Positions 8,781 through 19,200 are shown, counted from the first letter of the stretch. The stretch: DNA of 64,000 nucleotides from Prevotella disiens JCM 6334 = ATCC 29426 (GCF_000613345.1 NZ_BAIS01000001.1:1-64000); one strand, 5' to 3'. Translations and numbers: made by a program. The notes: generated by a model from the sequence alone, not told the origin.

Positions 8781-10823
8781 ATGGAATTTGAATTAACATC
8801 GAAATATAAGCCAACAGGCGACCAACCAGAAGCAATTAGACAATTAACGGAAGGTATAGAACGTGGCGACAAAAGTCAAGTTCTTTTAGGCGTAACGGGG
8901 TCTGGCAAAACTTTTACAATGGCAAATGTTATTGCCAATGTAGGAAAGCCCACGCTCATTTTATCGCATAACAAGACTTTGGCAGCGCAATTGTATGAGG
9001 AAATGAAAGGATTTTTTCCTCATAATGCGGTAGAATATTACGTTTCATACTACGATTATTATCAGCCTGAGGCTTACATGCCCACCACCGACACTTATAT
9101 TGAAAAGGATTTGGCTATCAATGACGAAATTGACAAGCTCCGTCTTTCGGCTGTTTCTTCCTTATTATCAGGGCGAAAGGACGTTGTTGTCGTGTCTTCC
9201 GTATCGTGTCTTTATGGTATGGGCGGTCCTGTGGCGATGAAAGATAGTGTCATACGACTCAAAAAGGGGCAGATTATTGACCGAAACGAATTTTTAAGGC
9301 GGCTCATCAATGCGCTTTATGTTCGAAATGATATTGATTTGCAGCGTGGAAACTTCCGTGTAAAGGGCGATACGGTGGATATTGCCATGGCTTATAGTGA
9401 TAATATTTTGCGCATTACTTGGTGGGACGATGAAATTGATGCCATTGAAGAGGTTGATTCTGTTTCCTATCATCGTTTGGGTACATTTGAAGCATACGAG
9501 ATTTACCCTGCCAATCTTTTTGTTACAACGAAAGAACAAACCGAAGGTGCTATCCGACAAATACAAGACGACCTAAGATTGCAAATTGATTTCTTTAACG
9601 AAATTGGTGATAACATTAAAGCTCAACGCATTAAGGAACGTGTAGAATATGATATGGAAATGATAAAAGAGCTGGGACATTGCTCTGGAATCGAAAACTA
9701 TTCTCGCTATTTTGATGGTCGTGAAGCTGGTCAACGTCCCTATTGTTTGTTAGATTTCTTCCCAAGTGATAACCTCATAATGATTGATGAAAGTCATGTT
9801 AGTGTGCCACAAATATCTGCCATGTATGGTGGCGACCGTGCAAGAAAGAAAAATTTGGTAGAATTTGGTTTTCGTCTTCCCGCGGCTTTCGATAATCGTC
9901 CATTACGTTTTGAGGAATTTCATAGTCTTATCAACCAAATTATTTACGTTTCAGCTACCCCTGCAAACTTTGAATTAGAGGAGGCTGAAGGTGTTGTAGT
10001 AGAACAACTTATCCGCCCAACGGGGTTGCTTGACCCTGAAATAGAAGTACGTCCGTCTGAAAATCAGATTGACGACTTAATGGAAGAAATACTTATTCGT
10101 GCTGAAAAAGATGAGCGAGTACTTGTTACCACGCTGACAAAGCGTATGGCAGAGGAACTGACAGAGTATTTGCTGAACCATGAAGTGCGTACCACTTATA
10201 TCCATAGCGACGTAGCAAGTTTAGACCGTGTAAAGATTATAAACGACTTTCGCATAGGTATTTACGATGTATTGGTTGGAGTAAACCTTCTTCGTGAAGG
10301 ATTAGACTTACCCGAAGTTTCTTTGGTAGCGATTTTAGATGCTGACAAGGAAGGTTTTTTGCGCAGTCATAGAAGTTTAACACAGACGGCTGGACGTGCT
10401 GCACGCAATGTAAATGGACGTGTAATTATGTATGCCGACAAAATTACTGACAGCATGCAAAAGACGATTGACGAAACAGCACGCCGTCGTGAAAAGCAAT
10501 TAAAGTATAACGAAGAAAATCATATCACACCTACGCAAATTGTAAGAACTATCAAAGACACCTTGCCTTCGAGTGAAAATTCGGCTACGATTGTACCTAT
10601 CAATAAGGCTAAAGCACCGCAAGCTTACAGTGAACCAACATTTGAAACCAGCATAGTAGCCGACCCTATTGTGATGAAAATGACAAAAGCACAATTGGAA
10701 AAGAGCATTCAAAACACAACATTGCTCATGCAAGAGGCTGCTAAAAATCTTGATTTCTTACAAGCTGCACAATATCGTGATGAAATATTACGTTTGCAAG
10801 CTGAATTAGAAACAAAAGAATAA
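8781..10823 (+). CDS. uvrB: Excinuclease ABC subunit B
   Basis: Damage-verifying helicase-like subunit of nucleotide excision repair; it receives DNA from UvrA and recruits UvrC. Walker A GVTGSGKT is at residues 37-44. The beta-hairpin region contains YYVSYYDYYQPEAY, followed by the DESHVSVPQ Walker B region and helicase motif VI in HRSLTQTAGRAARN. The C-terminal UVR domain, which binds UvrC, is present around residues 645-680 (AAKNLDFLQAAQYRDEI). Length of 680 residues is normal. It is a single gene with its own promoter and is followed by a repeat array rather than a clear terminator. Confidence 0.98.
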   Translation: MEFELTSKYKPTGDQPEAIRQLTEGIERGDKSQVLLGVTGSGKTFTMANVIANVGKPTLILSHNKTLAAQLYEEMKGFFPHNAVEYYVSYYDYYQPEAYMPTTDTYIEKDLAINDEIDKLRLSAVSSLLSGRKDVVVVSSVSCLYGMGGPVAMKDSVIRLKKGQIIDRNEFLRRLINALYVRNDIDLQRGNFRVKGDTVDIAMAYSDNILRITWWDDEIDAIEEVDSVSYHRLGTFEAYEIYPANLFVTTKEQTEGAIRQIQDDLRLQIDFFNEIGDNIKAQRIKERVEYDMEMIKELGHCSGIENYSRYFDGREAGQRPYCLLDFFPSDNLIMIDESHVSVPQISAMYGGDRARKKNLVEFGFRLPAAFDNRPLRFEEFHSLINQIIYVSATPANFELEEAEGVVVEQLIRPTGLLDPEIEVRPSENQIDDLMEEILIRAEKDERVLVTTLTKRMAEELTEYLLNHEVRTTYIHSDVASLDRVKIINDFRIGIYDVLVGVNLLREGLDLPEVSLVAILDADKEGFLRSHRSLTQTAGRAARNVNGRVIMYADKITDSMQKTIDETARRREKQLKYNEENHITPTQIVRTIKDTLPSSENSATIVPINKAKAPQAYSEPTFETSIVADPIVMKMTKAQLEKSIQNTTLLMQEAAKNLDFLQAAQYRDEILRLQAELETKE

Positions 10824-10902
10824 GTCGGATAAAAGTAATATTTTTCTAACAAACATATTTTAGTAATTTATCTACAAAAAATCAAGCAAATTATTTTTTT
10901 TT

Positions 10903-10963
10903 CAAAAGAGCCTATTTTGGAGTGAAAAACATGCCCTTTTTCATCTCAAAACAATAGGTTTTA
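10903..10963. repeat. 22-bp-period intergenic repeat array A1 (3 units)
   Basis: Three 17-bp cores start at 10903, 10925 and 10947, exactly 22 bp apart, with 5-bp spacers. Unit 1 is CAAAAGAGCCTATTTTG and unit 3 is CAAAACAATAGGTTTTA. The array lies between uvrB and the promoter at 11031. The same core and period recur at four other places in this window. Confidence 0.8.
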
Positions 10964-11030
10964 TTTTTCCGACCTCATTGCCATAAACGTTAAAAGATTG
11001 GTAAAACATCTGTAATACTCTATTTTTTTG

Positions 11031-11038
11031 TACCTTTG
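11031..11038 (+). promoter_or_regulatory. Promoter box for the 11077 gene and porin
   Basis: TACCTTTG matches TAnnTTTG, 38 bases before the ATG at 11077. Confidence 0.6.
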
Positions 11039-11076
11039 TTCGGAAAATGTGTTAAGTAATTATTGAAATAAGAATT

Positions 11077-11316
11077 ATGACTGAAGAAATAAAAAATAGC
11101 AGCGCACGCCCCCCTCATCACAGACAACCGCTTCACAATAATAAAAGTGAACGTTCCATGATACGCCAAGTGCTAAATATCATTTTTATGATTGGTGCAA
11201 TCGTTGGACTTATCTTCTATTTTGCAATGGATAATCAGCAAACTGGTATCATCATTATTTTGGTATCAATGGTCTTTAAATTCGCAGAATCGGCTCTTCG
11301 ACTATTTCACAAATGA
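11077..11316 (+). CDS. Small hypothetical membrane protein
   Basis: 79-residue protein of no family I recognise. The first 28 residues are polar and basic with His/Pro (RPPHHRQPLHNN), followed by two hydrophobic segments (about residues 30-48 and 53-70) separated by MDNQQTG, consistent with a hairpin membrane protein with a cytoplasmic N terminus. The stop overlaps the start of the following porin gene by 4 bases (ATGA), so the two are translationally coupled, and a promoter box lies just upstream. The coupling suggests an envelope role but no function can be assigned. Confidence 0.7.
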   Translation: MTEEIKNSSARPPHHRQPLHNNKSERSMIRQVLNIIFMIGAIVGLIFYFAMDNQQTGIIIILVSMVFKFAESALRLFHK

Positions 11317-13663
11317 AAAGATACATCTCGCTCATTTTCACGTTATTAATATTTAGCACTACTACACAGGCACAAATAATAGATCCTTTTTCTGACGATG
11401 GAACTTTTGGTGCTAAGAAATTAGGTACAAATGGAAATTTTGGTCGCTCAGACTCTATCCAAAGTCAGCATAAAGAAATACCTCGTGGCATGAAAGTGTG
11501 GACGGTTGACGATAGATTTGGCGACAAAAAAGCTGTTGTACCAGATACTTTGTCAGAGTTATTCATGAATAGTATCTTCAATACAGGACTGCGAGGCGAA
11601 TATAATGCGTTAGGAAATTTAGGTTCACCACGCCAAAATCGTATTTTTATTGATAGAAAAAGTGGGGAGGAATTTATATTTATCAACCCCTACAATGGGT
11701 TTATTGTGGAGCCTTCTCAATTTCATTTCACTTCAACATTGTCGCCTATTACAAATCTTTCGTATAGCACAGCAGGCAATAGAACCAATGGCGAAGACCA
11801 ATTCAAAGCACTTTTTGCAGTAAATGCAGGCAAACGTTGGGGATTTGGCTTTAAATTCAACTATCTATATGGGCGTGGTTACTACACCAATCAAAATACC
11901 TCGCACATCAATTACTCTATTTGGGGTAGTTATACAGGAGAAAGGTATCAAGCACATTTATTATTTTCGCTCAATCATCAGAAGGTTGCAGAAAATGGAG
12001 GCATTACAAATGATGCCTATATCACCAATCCAGAAATCTTCAATGAGACATTTAGTACCAACGAAATTCCAATGACGCTGAATAAAAATTGGAATAGAAA
12101 CGACAACCAACACATCTTTTTCAATCATAAATATAGCCTCGGATTTTTCAGAAAAGTGCCTATGACAAAGGAAGAAATCGAAGCTAAAAAGTTTGCAATA
12201 AAGTCGGCTCAGTCGAAAAAAGAGGACGAAGCAAGACAAAAAGCAATGAAAAAAGCAGAGGAAAACGGAGAAGAATTTGATGAAGAGATGTTCAATAAAA
12301 ACATGAAGGCGCAAGGTCGTCCTGACGATGCGCATATTGTAGATAAAGTTGCCCCCAAAGAAAAAACTAAAAATACAGATATTCTCTACCCTAACGCACA
12401 AGAAACTGCTAAAAACGAAGCTGATGAGCAATGGGTAAAAGACGAATATGTGCCTGTAACGAGTTTCATTCATTCATTCAGATTTGATAACTATAGACGC
12501 ATTTATCAAGCATACGAAACTCCAGAGGGTTACTATTTGAATAATTATTACACCAATACCGCTACTGCAAACGATTCTATCTACGACCAGACAAAGCATT
12601 TTTCGCTAAAAAATACCTTTGCTATAGCATTGTTAGAAGGGTTTAACAAGTGGGCAAAAGCAGGGTTGAAAGCCTTTATTTCTCATGAATTGCGCCATTA
12701 CGAGTTACCTACACTACTTAATTCTACACCTCCAACAGCGACACCTCTATTTGGTGGTTACGAAAAAGTGAATAAAAATGATATTTCCATTGGTGGACAA
12801 CTTTTAAAAACCAATGGAAACACCTTACATTATAATATTACTGCCGAAACGTGGTTGGTAGGAAACAAGGCAGGACAACTGCATATTGACGGTAAAGCAG
12901 ATTTAAATTTCCCACTCTTTGGTGATACTGTTCAGTTGGCTGCAACTGCTTTTTTCCATCGTTCTAACCCATCTTATTACATGGAAAACTTCCATTCACG
13001 TCATTATTGGTGGGACAACACGCTCGAAAAGCAAATCCACTCGCGTATTTTGGGCGAACTCTCATGGCAGAAGACCAAGACAAAATTACGCATTGGCTAT
13101 GATATGTTGAAAAATTACACCTATTTTGGGGTACAAAACGATAGAACATTACAAGAAAAAAACTATCTCATCACCAAGCAACAAGTCAATGTTCGCCAAC
13201 ATTCAGATGCGATTAGTTTGCTAACATTACAACTCCAACAGGATTTACGCTTTGGTATTTTCAATTGGCAAAATGTATTAACATTCCAAAAGTCAAGCAA
13301 TGAAAATGTATTCCCTACCCCAACGCTCAACATTTACAGTAATTTCTTTATGCGATTTAAGATTGCTCGTGTGTTAGATTGTGATTTGGGTGTTGATGCA
13401 AGGTATTTTACAAAATACAATGCACCAGAATATATCCCAGGTATGGCGCATTTGGCATTCAAGAAAACGAAGCAAGTCGCACTAAAATAGGTAATTATCC
13501 TGTACTGAACGCTTATGCCAACTTCAATTTACAGCATACACGCTTCTTCATTATGATGTCGCATGTGAATAGTAGTAGCGGTGGTAACTACTTTTTTGTG
13601 CCACATTACCCTTTAAATGAGCGTATTATACGTTTCGGATTGAGTTGGAATTTCTTTAATTAA
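11313..13663 (+). pseudogene. Putative outer-membrane porin, frameshifted near the 3' end
   Basis: Beta-barrel outer-membrane protein of the Bacteroidetes putative-porin family. It has a signal peptide ending TTTQAQ, alternating aromatic strands throughout, and a long Lys/Glu-rich loop (about residues 285-385). The main frame stops at 13490, but a second frame from about 13449 to 13663 continues the same barrel and ends in GLSWNFFN, the expected C-terminal beta-signal. One base, probably a G, is missing around 13446-13449. Correcting it gives about 783 residues. The break is either a sequencing error or a very recent mutation, as no other decay is seen. Confidence 0.8.
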
Positions 13664-13685
13664 CAAGAAAGAAAACTGAAAAAGC

Positions 13686-14645
13686 ATGTCGGAAAAAGAA
13701 GATATACTATCGAAGATGGAGCAAAACGTTAAGACAAATTCGCTTAACGCATGGGTTCTCGCAGCTCGACCAAAGACACTTACTGGCGCAAGCGTACCTG
13801 TAATGATAGGTATTGCCTTTGCTTTTAAGGATTTAAGTTGGGAGAATTTTCAGATAATCCCTGCCCTATTGTGTGTTCTTTTTGCCTTTATCATGCAGAT
13901 AGATGCCAACTTTGTAAACGATTATTTTGATTGCTTGAAGGGCAACGATGATAGTGAAACACGTTTAGGGCCTCGCCGTGCATGCAGTGAAGGGTGGATT
14001 ACTTTACCTGCAATGCGCAAAGGATTAATCGCAACTACCCTACTTGCATGTATAAATGGACTACCTCTTATATATTATGGTGGCTGGGAAATGATTTTAA
14101 TAGGATTACTTTGCGTTGCTTTTTGCTTCCTTTACACCACAAAACTTTCTTATTTGGGCTTAGGCGACTTACTCGTACTTGTCTTTTTTGGCATTGTTCC
14201 CGTATGTCTTACCTATTATGTCATTCTGCCAAAGGGTTTGCAAACCATTACATGGCAGGTATTTGTTGCATCGCTTGCATCTGGTTTGGTAATTGATACC
14301 CTATTGGTTGTAAACAATTACCGCGACCGTGAGAACGACAAACAAGCCAATAAAAACACGCTTATCGTGAGAATTGGTGAAAAACGTGCCGAACAACTTT
14401 ATCATTGGTTAGGCTTTTTAGGTTTATTGCTCATGGATTCGGTTTTTATTTTTTCCTATTCAAGCATGAAAACATTAAGCCTCACTTTACTCTTCTTTTA
14501 TCTCTTCCTCCACCAAAAGGCATTCACGGAAATGAAAAGGATAAAGCACGGAAAAGAATTGAATAAAGTTTTAGGACTAACAGCACGCAATATGTTTGTT
14601 TTCGGACTATTAGCAACAATTGGAATACTCCTCATTAAGTTATAA
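13686..14645 (+). CDS. menA: 1,4-dihydroxy-2-naphthoate polyprenyltransferase
   Basis: Integral membrane prenyltransferase that attaches the polyprenyl chain to dihydroxynaphthoate in menaquinone synthesis. The UbiA-family metal-binding motifs are visible: NDYFDCLKGNDD after the second membrane segment and NNYRDRENDKQANK later, both with paired aspartates that hold Mg-diphosphate. About eight to nine hydrophobic segments are present and the length of 319 residues fits. It begins 22 bases after the porin gene and is followed 3 bases later by the HD hydrolase, so these form a run of co-oriented genes. Other menaquinone genes are not in this window. Confidence 0.93.
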   Translation: MSEKEDILSKMEQNVKTNSLNAWVLAARPKTLTGASVPVMIGIAFAFKDLSWENFQIIPALLCVLFAFIMQIDANFVNDYFDCLKGNDDSETRLGPRRACSEGWITLPAMRKGLIATTLLACINGLPLIYYGGWEMILIGLLCVAFCFLYTTKLSYLGLGDLLVLVFFGIVPVCLTYYVILPKGLQTITWQVFVASLASGLVIDTLLVVNNYRDRENDKQANKNTLIVRIGEKRAEQLYHWLGFLGLLLMDSVFIFSYSSMKTLSLTLLFFYLFLHQKAFTEMKRIKHGKELNKVLGLTARNMFVFGLLATIGILLIKL

Positions 14646-14648
14646 AAT

Positions 14649-15299
14649 ATGGATAACAGAGTAGATTTGGATTTAATGGAATTTGTAGAACAACAAATTC
14701 TACCACGATATAATGCTTTTGGACGTTCGCATGGCTTAGGTCATGTGCAGCGTGTCATAAAGAATGCTTTGGAACTTATACCCGCTACGGGAGCCGATAG
14801 TAACATGGTTTATGTGGCAGCAGCCTACCATGACCTCGGAATGGAGGGACCTCGTGCCATTCACCACATAACAAGTGGGAAAATTCTTACCGCTGATGCA
14901 CGACTAAAGAAATGGTTTTCGCCCGACCAAATCACCATTATGAAGGAAGCAGTGGAAGATCATAGAGCCAGCAGTTCGCGTGCCCCACGCAGTATTTATG
15001 GGAAAATAGTAGCCGAAGCCGACCGAGAATTAGACCCTGAAGTAGTCTTTGCGCGTACCGTCATGTTTGGTTTGGAAAACTATCCAGAGAAAAACGAGGA
15101 AGAACAATGGCAACGTTTCTATGAACATATCAAAGAAAAATATGGCAGAAGCGGGTATATTCGACTTTGGATTCCTAACTCTCCTAACGCAAAGAAGTTA
15201 GAATATATTCGTGAAATATTGACCCAACCAACAAAATTAAAAATAATATTCGACAAATTGTACAAAGACCTTTTTGAAACAGCAACAAAAAACAAGTAA
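14649..15299 (+). CDS. HD domain-containing phosphohydrolase
   Basis: Probable metal-dependent phosphohydrolase of 216 residues. The HD superfamily signature appears in order: His in SHGLGHVQRV, the HD pair in AAYHDLGMEG, and further His and Asp residues in VEDHRASSS and AEADRELD. The substrate cannot be predicted; members act on nucleotides or cyclic nucleotides. The gene starts 3 bases after menA and is followed after about 40 bases by guanine deaminase, so a nucleotide-related role is possible but is only inference from the neighbours. Confidence 0.85.
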   Translation: MDNRVDLDLMEFVEQQILPRYNAFGRSHGLGHVQRVIKNALELIPATGADSNMVYVAAAYHDLGMEGPRAIHHITSGKILTADARLKKWFSPDQITIMKEAVEDHRASSSRAPRSIYGKIVAEADRELDPEVVFARTVMFGLENYPEKNEEEQWQRFYEHIKEKYGRSGYIRLWIPNSPNAKKLEYIREILTQPTKLKIIFDKLYKDLFETATKNK

Positions 15300-15341
15300 T
15301 TTTAGACGCAACAAAAAAATAAAATATAAAGATTGATAATC

Positions 15342-15808
15342 ATGACAAACGAAGAATTAATGCGTAGAGCCATAGAACTCTCGGAAAACAGCGTAAGAAA
15401 TGGTGGTGGACCTTTTGGTGCTGTCATTGCCAAAGATGGAGAAATCATTGCCGAAGGAGCAACAGGGTAACCATAGACAACGACCCTACCGCCCATGCAG
15501 AAGTATGTACCATTCGCAAAGCATGCGAAAAATTAGGTACTTTCGACCTTAAAGGGTGCGTAATCTATACTTCATGCGAACCATGCCCAATGTGTTTTGG
15601 TGCAATTTATTGGGCGCATTTAGAAAAAATTTACTACGCTAACGACCGCAAAGACGCAGGAAAAATTGGTTTCGATGATGATTTTATTTATGAAGAAATC
15701 GCTATTGAACCACAATATCGCAAAAAGCCATCAGAAATTATCCTCCAAAACGAAGCGATTAACGCTTTTAAGATGTGGACGCTCAAGGACGACAAAAGCG
15801 AATATTAA
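15342..15808 (+). pseudogene. guaD: Guanine/cytidine deaminase family protein, frameshifted
   Basis: Zinc deaminase that probably converts guanine to xanthine. The first frame starts ATG at 15342 and reads through NGGGPFGAVIAKDG to EGATG and then a stop at 15470-15472. The next frame carries NDPTAHAEVCTIRKAC and EPCPMCFGAIYWAH, which hold the zinc ligands (HAE and PCxxC). Restoring one A in the run at about 15466 (GCAACAGG to GCAAACAGG) joins them into a normal protein of about 155 residues. All catalytic residues are intact, so a sequencing error is the simplest explanation. Guanine deaminase is favoured over other deaminases from its overall similarity to the family. Confidence 0.8.
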
Positions 15809-15860
15809 TTGCAAAAAGAACAATGTTATTGGTCGTTAGTGCGACTTAGACTAAAATTTA

Positions 15861-15914
15861 GTGGAAGTATTTTCTTATAAGTTGGTTAAACGAAAAGAAT
15901 TTACTTCCACTTTT
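15861..15914 (+). terminator. Probable terminator after the deaminase gene
   Basis: Arms GTGGAAGTA (15861-15869) and TACTTCCAC (15902-15910) are perfect complements with a long partly paired middle, followed by TTTT. The rest of 15809-16012 shows no gene. Confidence 0.55.
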
Positions 15915-16012
15915 GTATTTAATAATGGGCAACAATGTTCAAGTTTAAATTAATCAGAAAGAAATAAAACATAAAGAATAAAATCAATATAATCGGGTAA
16001 AAGTATCGTAAA

Positions 16013-16045
16013 AAGACCTCGATAGGAAATCCTAATCGAGGTCTT
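16013..16045 (-). terminator. Intrinsic terminator for the 16072 lipoprotein gene
   Basis: A stem of AAGACCTCGAT-AGG against CCTAATCGAGGTCTT (one bulged base) with a short T run on the minus strand, 27 bases past the lipoprotein stop. Confidence 0.7.
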
Positions 16046-16071
16046 CGTAGATTATAGTATTGAAGTTATTA

Positions 16072-16887
16072 TTATCTTGCTCTCAATCCACTTACAGCTT
16101 TTGCTTTGTGTGAAGCTGATTCGTTTACAGCAGCTTGACCAAAAACTTTACCAGCGTTTATATTTTCTAATTTGCGAGCCTTAATCATCTTGCCCTTTGC
16201 ACCACTTGTAGATTGGCGAGATAAGTCAATATAGAAAACATCGGTGGTATTGGTGCTAATGCCATAGCCAAAGAAAGTGTCATAGCCCTTTTCTTTTTCA
16301 TAACCTAAGTGGAAACCTTTATCAGGTGAAGAAGCATTCATTCTAAAAATAGTACCAGATTTATACTTAATATAGATGTCTCCATTTTTATCAACATACC
16401 ATGTAAAATCTAATGTCTGAGTACTTCCGTCGGCAGCGGTATCAACTTCTTGTCCATTGCCCCCTAATGAATTCTTAGACGATGCATATTGCCAGAATTT
16501 CATATTAGCATGAAAGGTTTGAGCTTCTCTCTGACCAGTTTTTCCATCAAATTCAATCGTCATATCACCAGCCCATTCGCCTGAAAGAACTTGAACTTCC
16601 TCCATGATAGGGTCACCTTTTTGGTTGTTATAACCAAAATTAATTTGATTCATAAAAGCATCAAATTCTGCAGCTGTGGCGTTTGGATAATAATGTACAA
16701 ACCAATTGTAAGCGGTGTCGTAATCTGTACCACCTGGATAAACATACCAATAATTATTGACAGCCTCAGTTACGAGATCATTGTAATAGTAATAATTTGA
16801 TATATCCTCGCGTTCACTGCAACTTTGGAACGCAAATGGCATTGCCAATAAGGTCAGAGCCATAAAATACTTAGCAATCTGTTTCAT
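16072..16887 (-). CDS. Hypothetical exported lipoprotein
   Basis: 271-residue protein that I cannot assign to a named family. It begins with a lipoprotein signal (MKQIAKYFMALTLLAMPFAF) and lipobox FQSC with Cys23, then an acidic SERED segment of the kind that promotes surface export of Bacteroidetes lipoproteins. A Tyr-rich N-terminal part (DISNYYYYNDLV) is followed by a region with alternating hydrophobic strands (GEWAGDMTIEF, LDFTWYVDKNGDIYIKY) that may be a lipocalin-like or beta-sandwich fold. The C terminus is basic and Ala/Lys-rich. It is a single gene with its own terminator. Confidence 0.75.
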   Translation of the reverse strand: MKQIAKYFMALTLLAMPFAFQSCSEREDISNYYYYNDLVTEAVNNYWYVYPGGTDYDTAYNWFVHYYPNATAAEFDAFMNQINFGYNNQKGDPIMEEVQVLSGEWAGDMTIEFDGKTGQREAQTFHANMKFWQYASSKNSLGGNGQEVDTAADGSTQTLDFTWYVDKNGDIYIKYKSGTIFRMNASSPDKGFHLGYEKEKGYDTFFGYGISTNTTDVFYIDLSRQSTSGAKGKMIKARKLENINAGKVFGQAAVNESASHKAKAVSGLRAR

Positions 16888-17054
16888 ATCTTTTATCTTT
16901 AATATTTTTTTATTTGTTGCAAAATTAGAAAATAGAAAGCACTTCTAAAATGTATTTTCTATATTTGGCAATAGGGAAATCCCTATAAAAATAAAGAGTC
17001 TAATATTTTAAGTCTTTTAAGAGAATAGAATTTGCATATTAAAAATTAAATGCG

Positions 17055-17062
17055 TATTTTTG
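17055..17062 (+). promoter_or_regulatory. Promoter box for glutathione peroxidase
   Basis: TATTTTTG matches TAnnTTTG, 42 bases before the gpx start. Confidence 0.55.
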
Positions 17063-17104
17063 CAATAAATACAAAATAGTCATTTAAAATAAAAAGATTA
17101 AAAG

Positions 17105-17659
17105 ATGAAAACAGTTTATGATTTCACTGTCAAGGACAGAAAAGGCGGTGATGTAAATTTAAAAGAGTTCGCTAACGAAGTACTATTAATTGTAAATACT
17201 GCCACTAAATGCGGTTTTACACCAACATACGAGCAACTTGAGGCAACTTACAAGAAGTATCATGCAAAAGGTTTTGAAGTGCTTGATTTCCCTTGCAACC
17301 AATTTAACAACCAAGCTCCTGGTACAGACGAAAGTATTCACGAGTTCTGCAAACTTACATACGGTACTGATTTCCCACGCTTTAAGAAGATTAAAGTAAA
17401 CGGCGAAGAGACAGAACCATTATACAAGTTCTTGAAAGAACAAAAAAGCTTTGCAGGTTGGGACGAAAGCCACAAACTAACACCAATTCTTGATAAAATT
17501 ATTTCAGAGCAAGACCCTAACTACAAGGAAAATGCTGAAATAAAATGGAACTTCACAAAATTCCTTATCAACAAGAAAGGACAAGTAGTTGCACGCTTCG
17601 AACCTACTGAAAAGATGGAAAACATCGAAAAGGAAATCGAAAAATTGCTCGCAGAATAA
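17105..17659 (+). CDS. Glutathione peroxidase family thiol peroxidase
   Basis: Reduces hydroperoxides, in bacteria of this type probably using thioredoxin rather than glutathione. The peroxidatic cysteine lies in NTATKCGFTPTYEQLEATY, the second cysteine region is DFPCNQFNNQAPG, and the Trp/Asn of the active site is in IKWNFTKFLI. The 184-residue length is normal and there is no signal peptide, so it is cytosolic. It is a single gene with its own promoter and a perfect 13-bp terminator. In anaerobes such as Prevotella it would serve in oxygen defence. Confidence 0.93.
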   Translation: MKTVYDFTVKDRKGGDVNLKEFANEVLLIVNTATKCGFTPTYEQLEATYKKYHAKGFEVLDFPCNQFNNQAPGTDESIHEFCKLTYGTDFPRFKKIKVNGEETEPLYKFLKEQKSFAGWDESHKLTPILDKIISEQDPNYKENAEIKWNFTKFLINKKGQVVARFEPTEKMENIEKEIEKLLAE

Positions 17660-17684
17660 GCAAATAGCAAATAAATAATTAAAG

Positions 17685-17732
17685 GAAAGTAGAATGGAAA
17701 GTCAATATGCCTTACCATTCTACTTTCTTTTT
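17685..17732 (+). terminator. Intrinsic terminator after gpx, overlapping the symporter stop
   Basis: Perfect 13-bp arms GAAAGTAGAATGG (17685-17697) and CCATTCTACTTTC (17715-17727) followed by TTTTT. The right arm contains the stop codon of the convergent symporter gene at 17720. Confidence 0.9.
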
Positions 17733-19141
17733 ATATTAGACAAGTATAACCCTGCAAAAGTAAGAATACCATTGAGCATCAATAGTTCATACCCAAACTT
17801 ATAATTCCATAGTTTCATGGACAAAGTATCGATTGCAAAGCATAATAATGGACTCGCAATGGCGATGTAAGGCACAAATTTATCATTCACCGAACGGCGT
17901 GTTAAAAGGCTGAAAGCAAACAATCCTAAAAGTGGACCATAGGTATAAGAACAAAGAATATAGACCGCATCTATTAAACTCGTTGAATTGAAAACTTTGA
18001 AAACAAGAATAAAAAGGATGAATACAACTGACATTGCGAAATGAATTCGCTTACGCAAAGTTTCATTTTTAGGTTGTTCACAAATATCAACACAAAAGCT
18101 TGTAGTCAAAGAAGTTAAAGCTGAGTCGGCTGTTGAAAAGCAAGCAGCCACTACTCCAATCGTAAACAACACTTCTACCCCACTGCCTAACATTCCACCA
18201 GCAACAGGTAATAACATCAATTCGTCAGGAGAAGCTGGTAAAGGAACATTCATTTTCGATAAATACATCATCAATAATATACCTAAAGACATGAAAAGAA
18301 GATTGACAGGAAGGAAAGCAAAGCCGTATGTACACATATCTTTTTGAGCATCGCGTAATGTTTTACAAGTCAAATTCTTTTGCATCATATCTTGGTCTAA
18401 CCCTGTCATTACCACAACAATGAAGACCCCACTAAGAAATTGCTTCCAAAAATTTTGCTTAGAAAACCAATCGTCCCAAACAAAGATAGTGGAATGACTA
18501 TCGGAAATTATCCGATTGAAAGTTTCAGAAATACTGAAATCCAATGCCGTCATCACATTATATATAATAAGGAGAAGGGCAAGGAACATGCAAATGGTTT
18601 GAAACGTATCTGTAAAAACCAAAGTCCGTATGCCGCCTTTGTAGGTATAAAGCCAAATAAGCAACACCATAGAAACCACCGTTATAGGGAAAGGAATATT
18701 AAAATCAGTAAGAACAAAACGCTGTAATATCATACAAACAACATAAAATTTAACGGCCGAACCCGTCAATTTCGATAAAAGAAAAAACGAAGCTCCTGTT
18801 TTATAACTTCTTATCCCCAATCGTTGTTTCAAATAAGTATAAATGGTTATAAGATTTAGCCGATAATAAATGGGCAAAAGTACAAAAGCGACCAAGATAT
18901 AACCAAAGATAAAACCTATACAAGTCTGCGCATAAGCCATATTTTGGTCTATCACCATTCCAGGAACACTTACAAAAGTTACACCCGAAATGCTGGCACC
19001 AATCATTCCAAAGGCAACAAGATACCAAGGCGACTGCTTATTAGCACGAAAAAACGACTCATTGTTACTCGACGAAGCTGTCATTTTACTGATGAATAAC
19101 AACAAGCTGAAATAAATCAATATAGTTCCTAAAATAATCAT
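17720..19141 (-). CDS. Sodium:solute symporter family protein
   Basis: Secondary transporter of 473 residues with about 13 hydrophobic segments, belonging to the SSS family that couples solute uptake to sodium. The N terminus has the family's FRANKQSPWYLVAFGMIGASISGVTF pattern, and MTGLDQDMMQKNL followed by a Ser/Thr-rich FSTADSALTSLTTSF segment corresponds to the conserved sodium-binding region. The substrate is not predictable; sialic acid, sugars and amino acids are all used by relatives. It is transcribed toward gpx and shares terminator sequence with it. No metabolic partner gene is adjacent. Confidence 0.88.
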   Translation of the reverse strand: MIILGTILIYFSLLLFISKMTASSSNNESFFRANKQSPWYLVAFGMIGASISGVTFVSVPGMVIDQNMAYAQTCIGFIFGYILVAFVLLPIYYRLNLITIYTYLKQRLGIRSYKTGASFFLLSKLTGSAVKFYVVCMILQRFVLTDFNIPFPITVVSMVLLIWLYTYKGGIRTLVFTDTFQTICMFLALLLIIYNVMTALDFSISETFNRIISDSHSTIFVWDDWFSKQNFWKQFLSGVFIVVVMTGLDQDMMQKNLTCKTLRDAQKDMCTYGFAFLPVNLLFMSLGILLMMYLSKMNVPLPASPDELMLLPVAGGMLGSGVEVLFTIGVVAACFSTADSALTSLTTSFCVDICEQPKNETLRKRIHFAMSVVFILFILVFKVFNSTSLIDAVYILCSYTYGPLLGLFAFSLLTRRSVNDKFVPYIAIASPLLCFAIDTLSMKLWNYKFGYELLMLNGILTFAGLYLSNIKRK

Positions 19142-19200
19142 ATTGCCGCAAAAAGTTGAAAATAACGTAATTCTTTGGGTTGTGTTTGATTTCTTTTATG

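Noticed and set aside
15809-16012. A possible tRNA or small RNA in the gap after the deaminase
   Set aside because: No cloverleaf or conserved arm was found; the only structure is a terminator-like stem.
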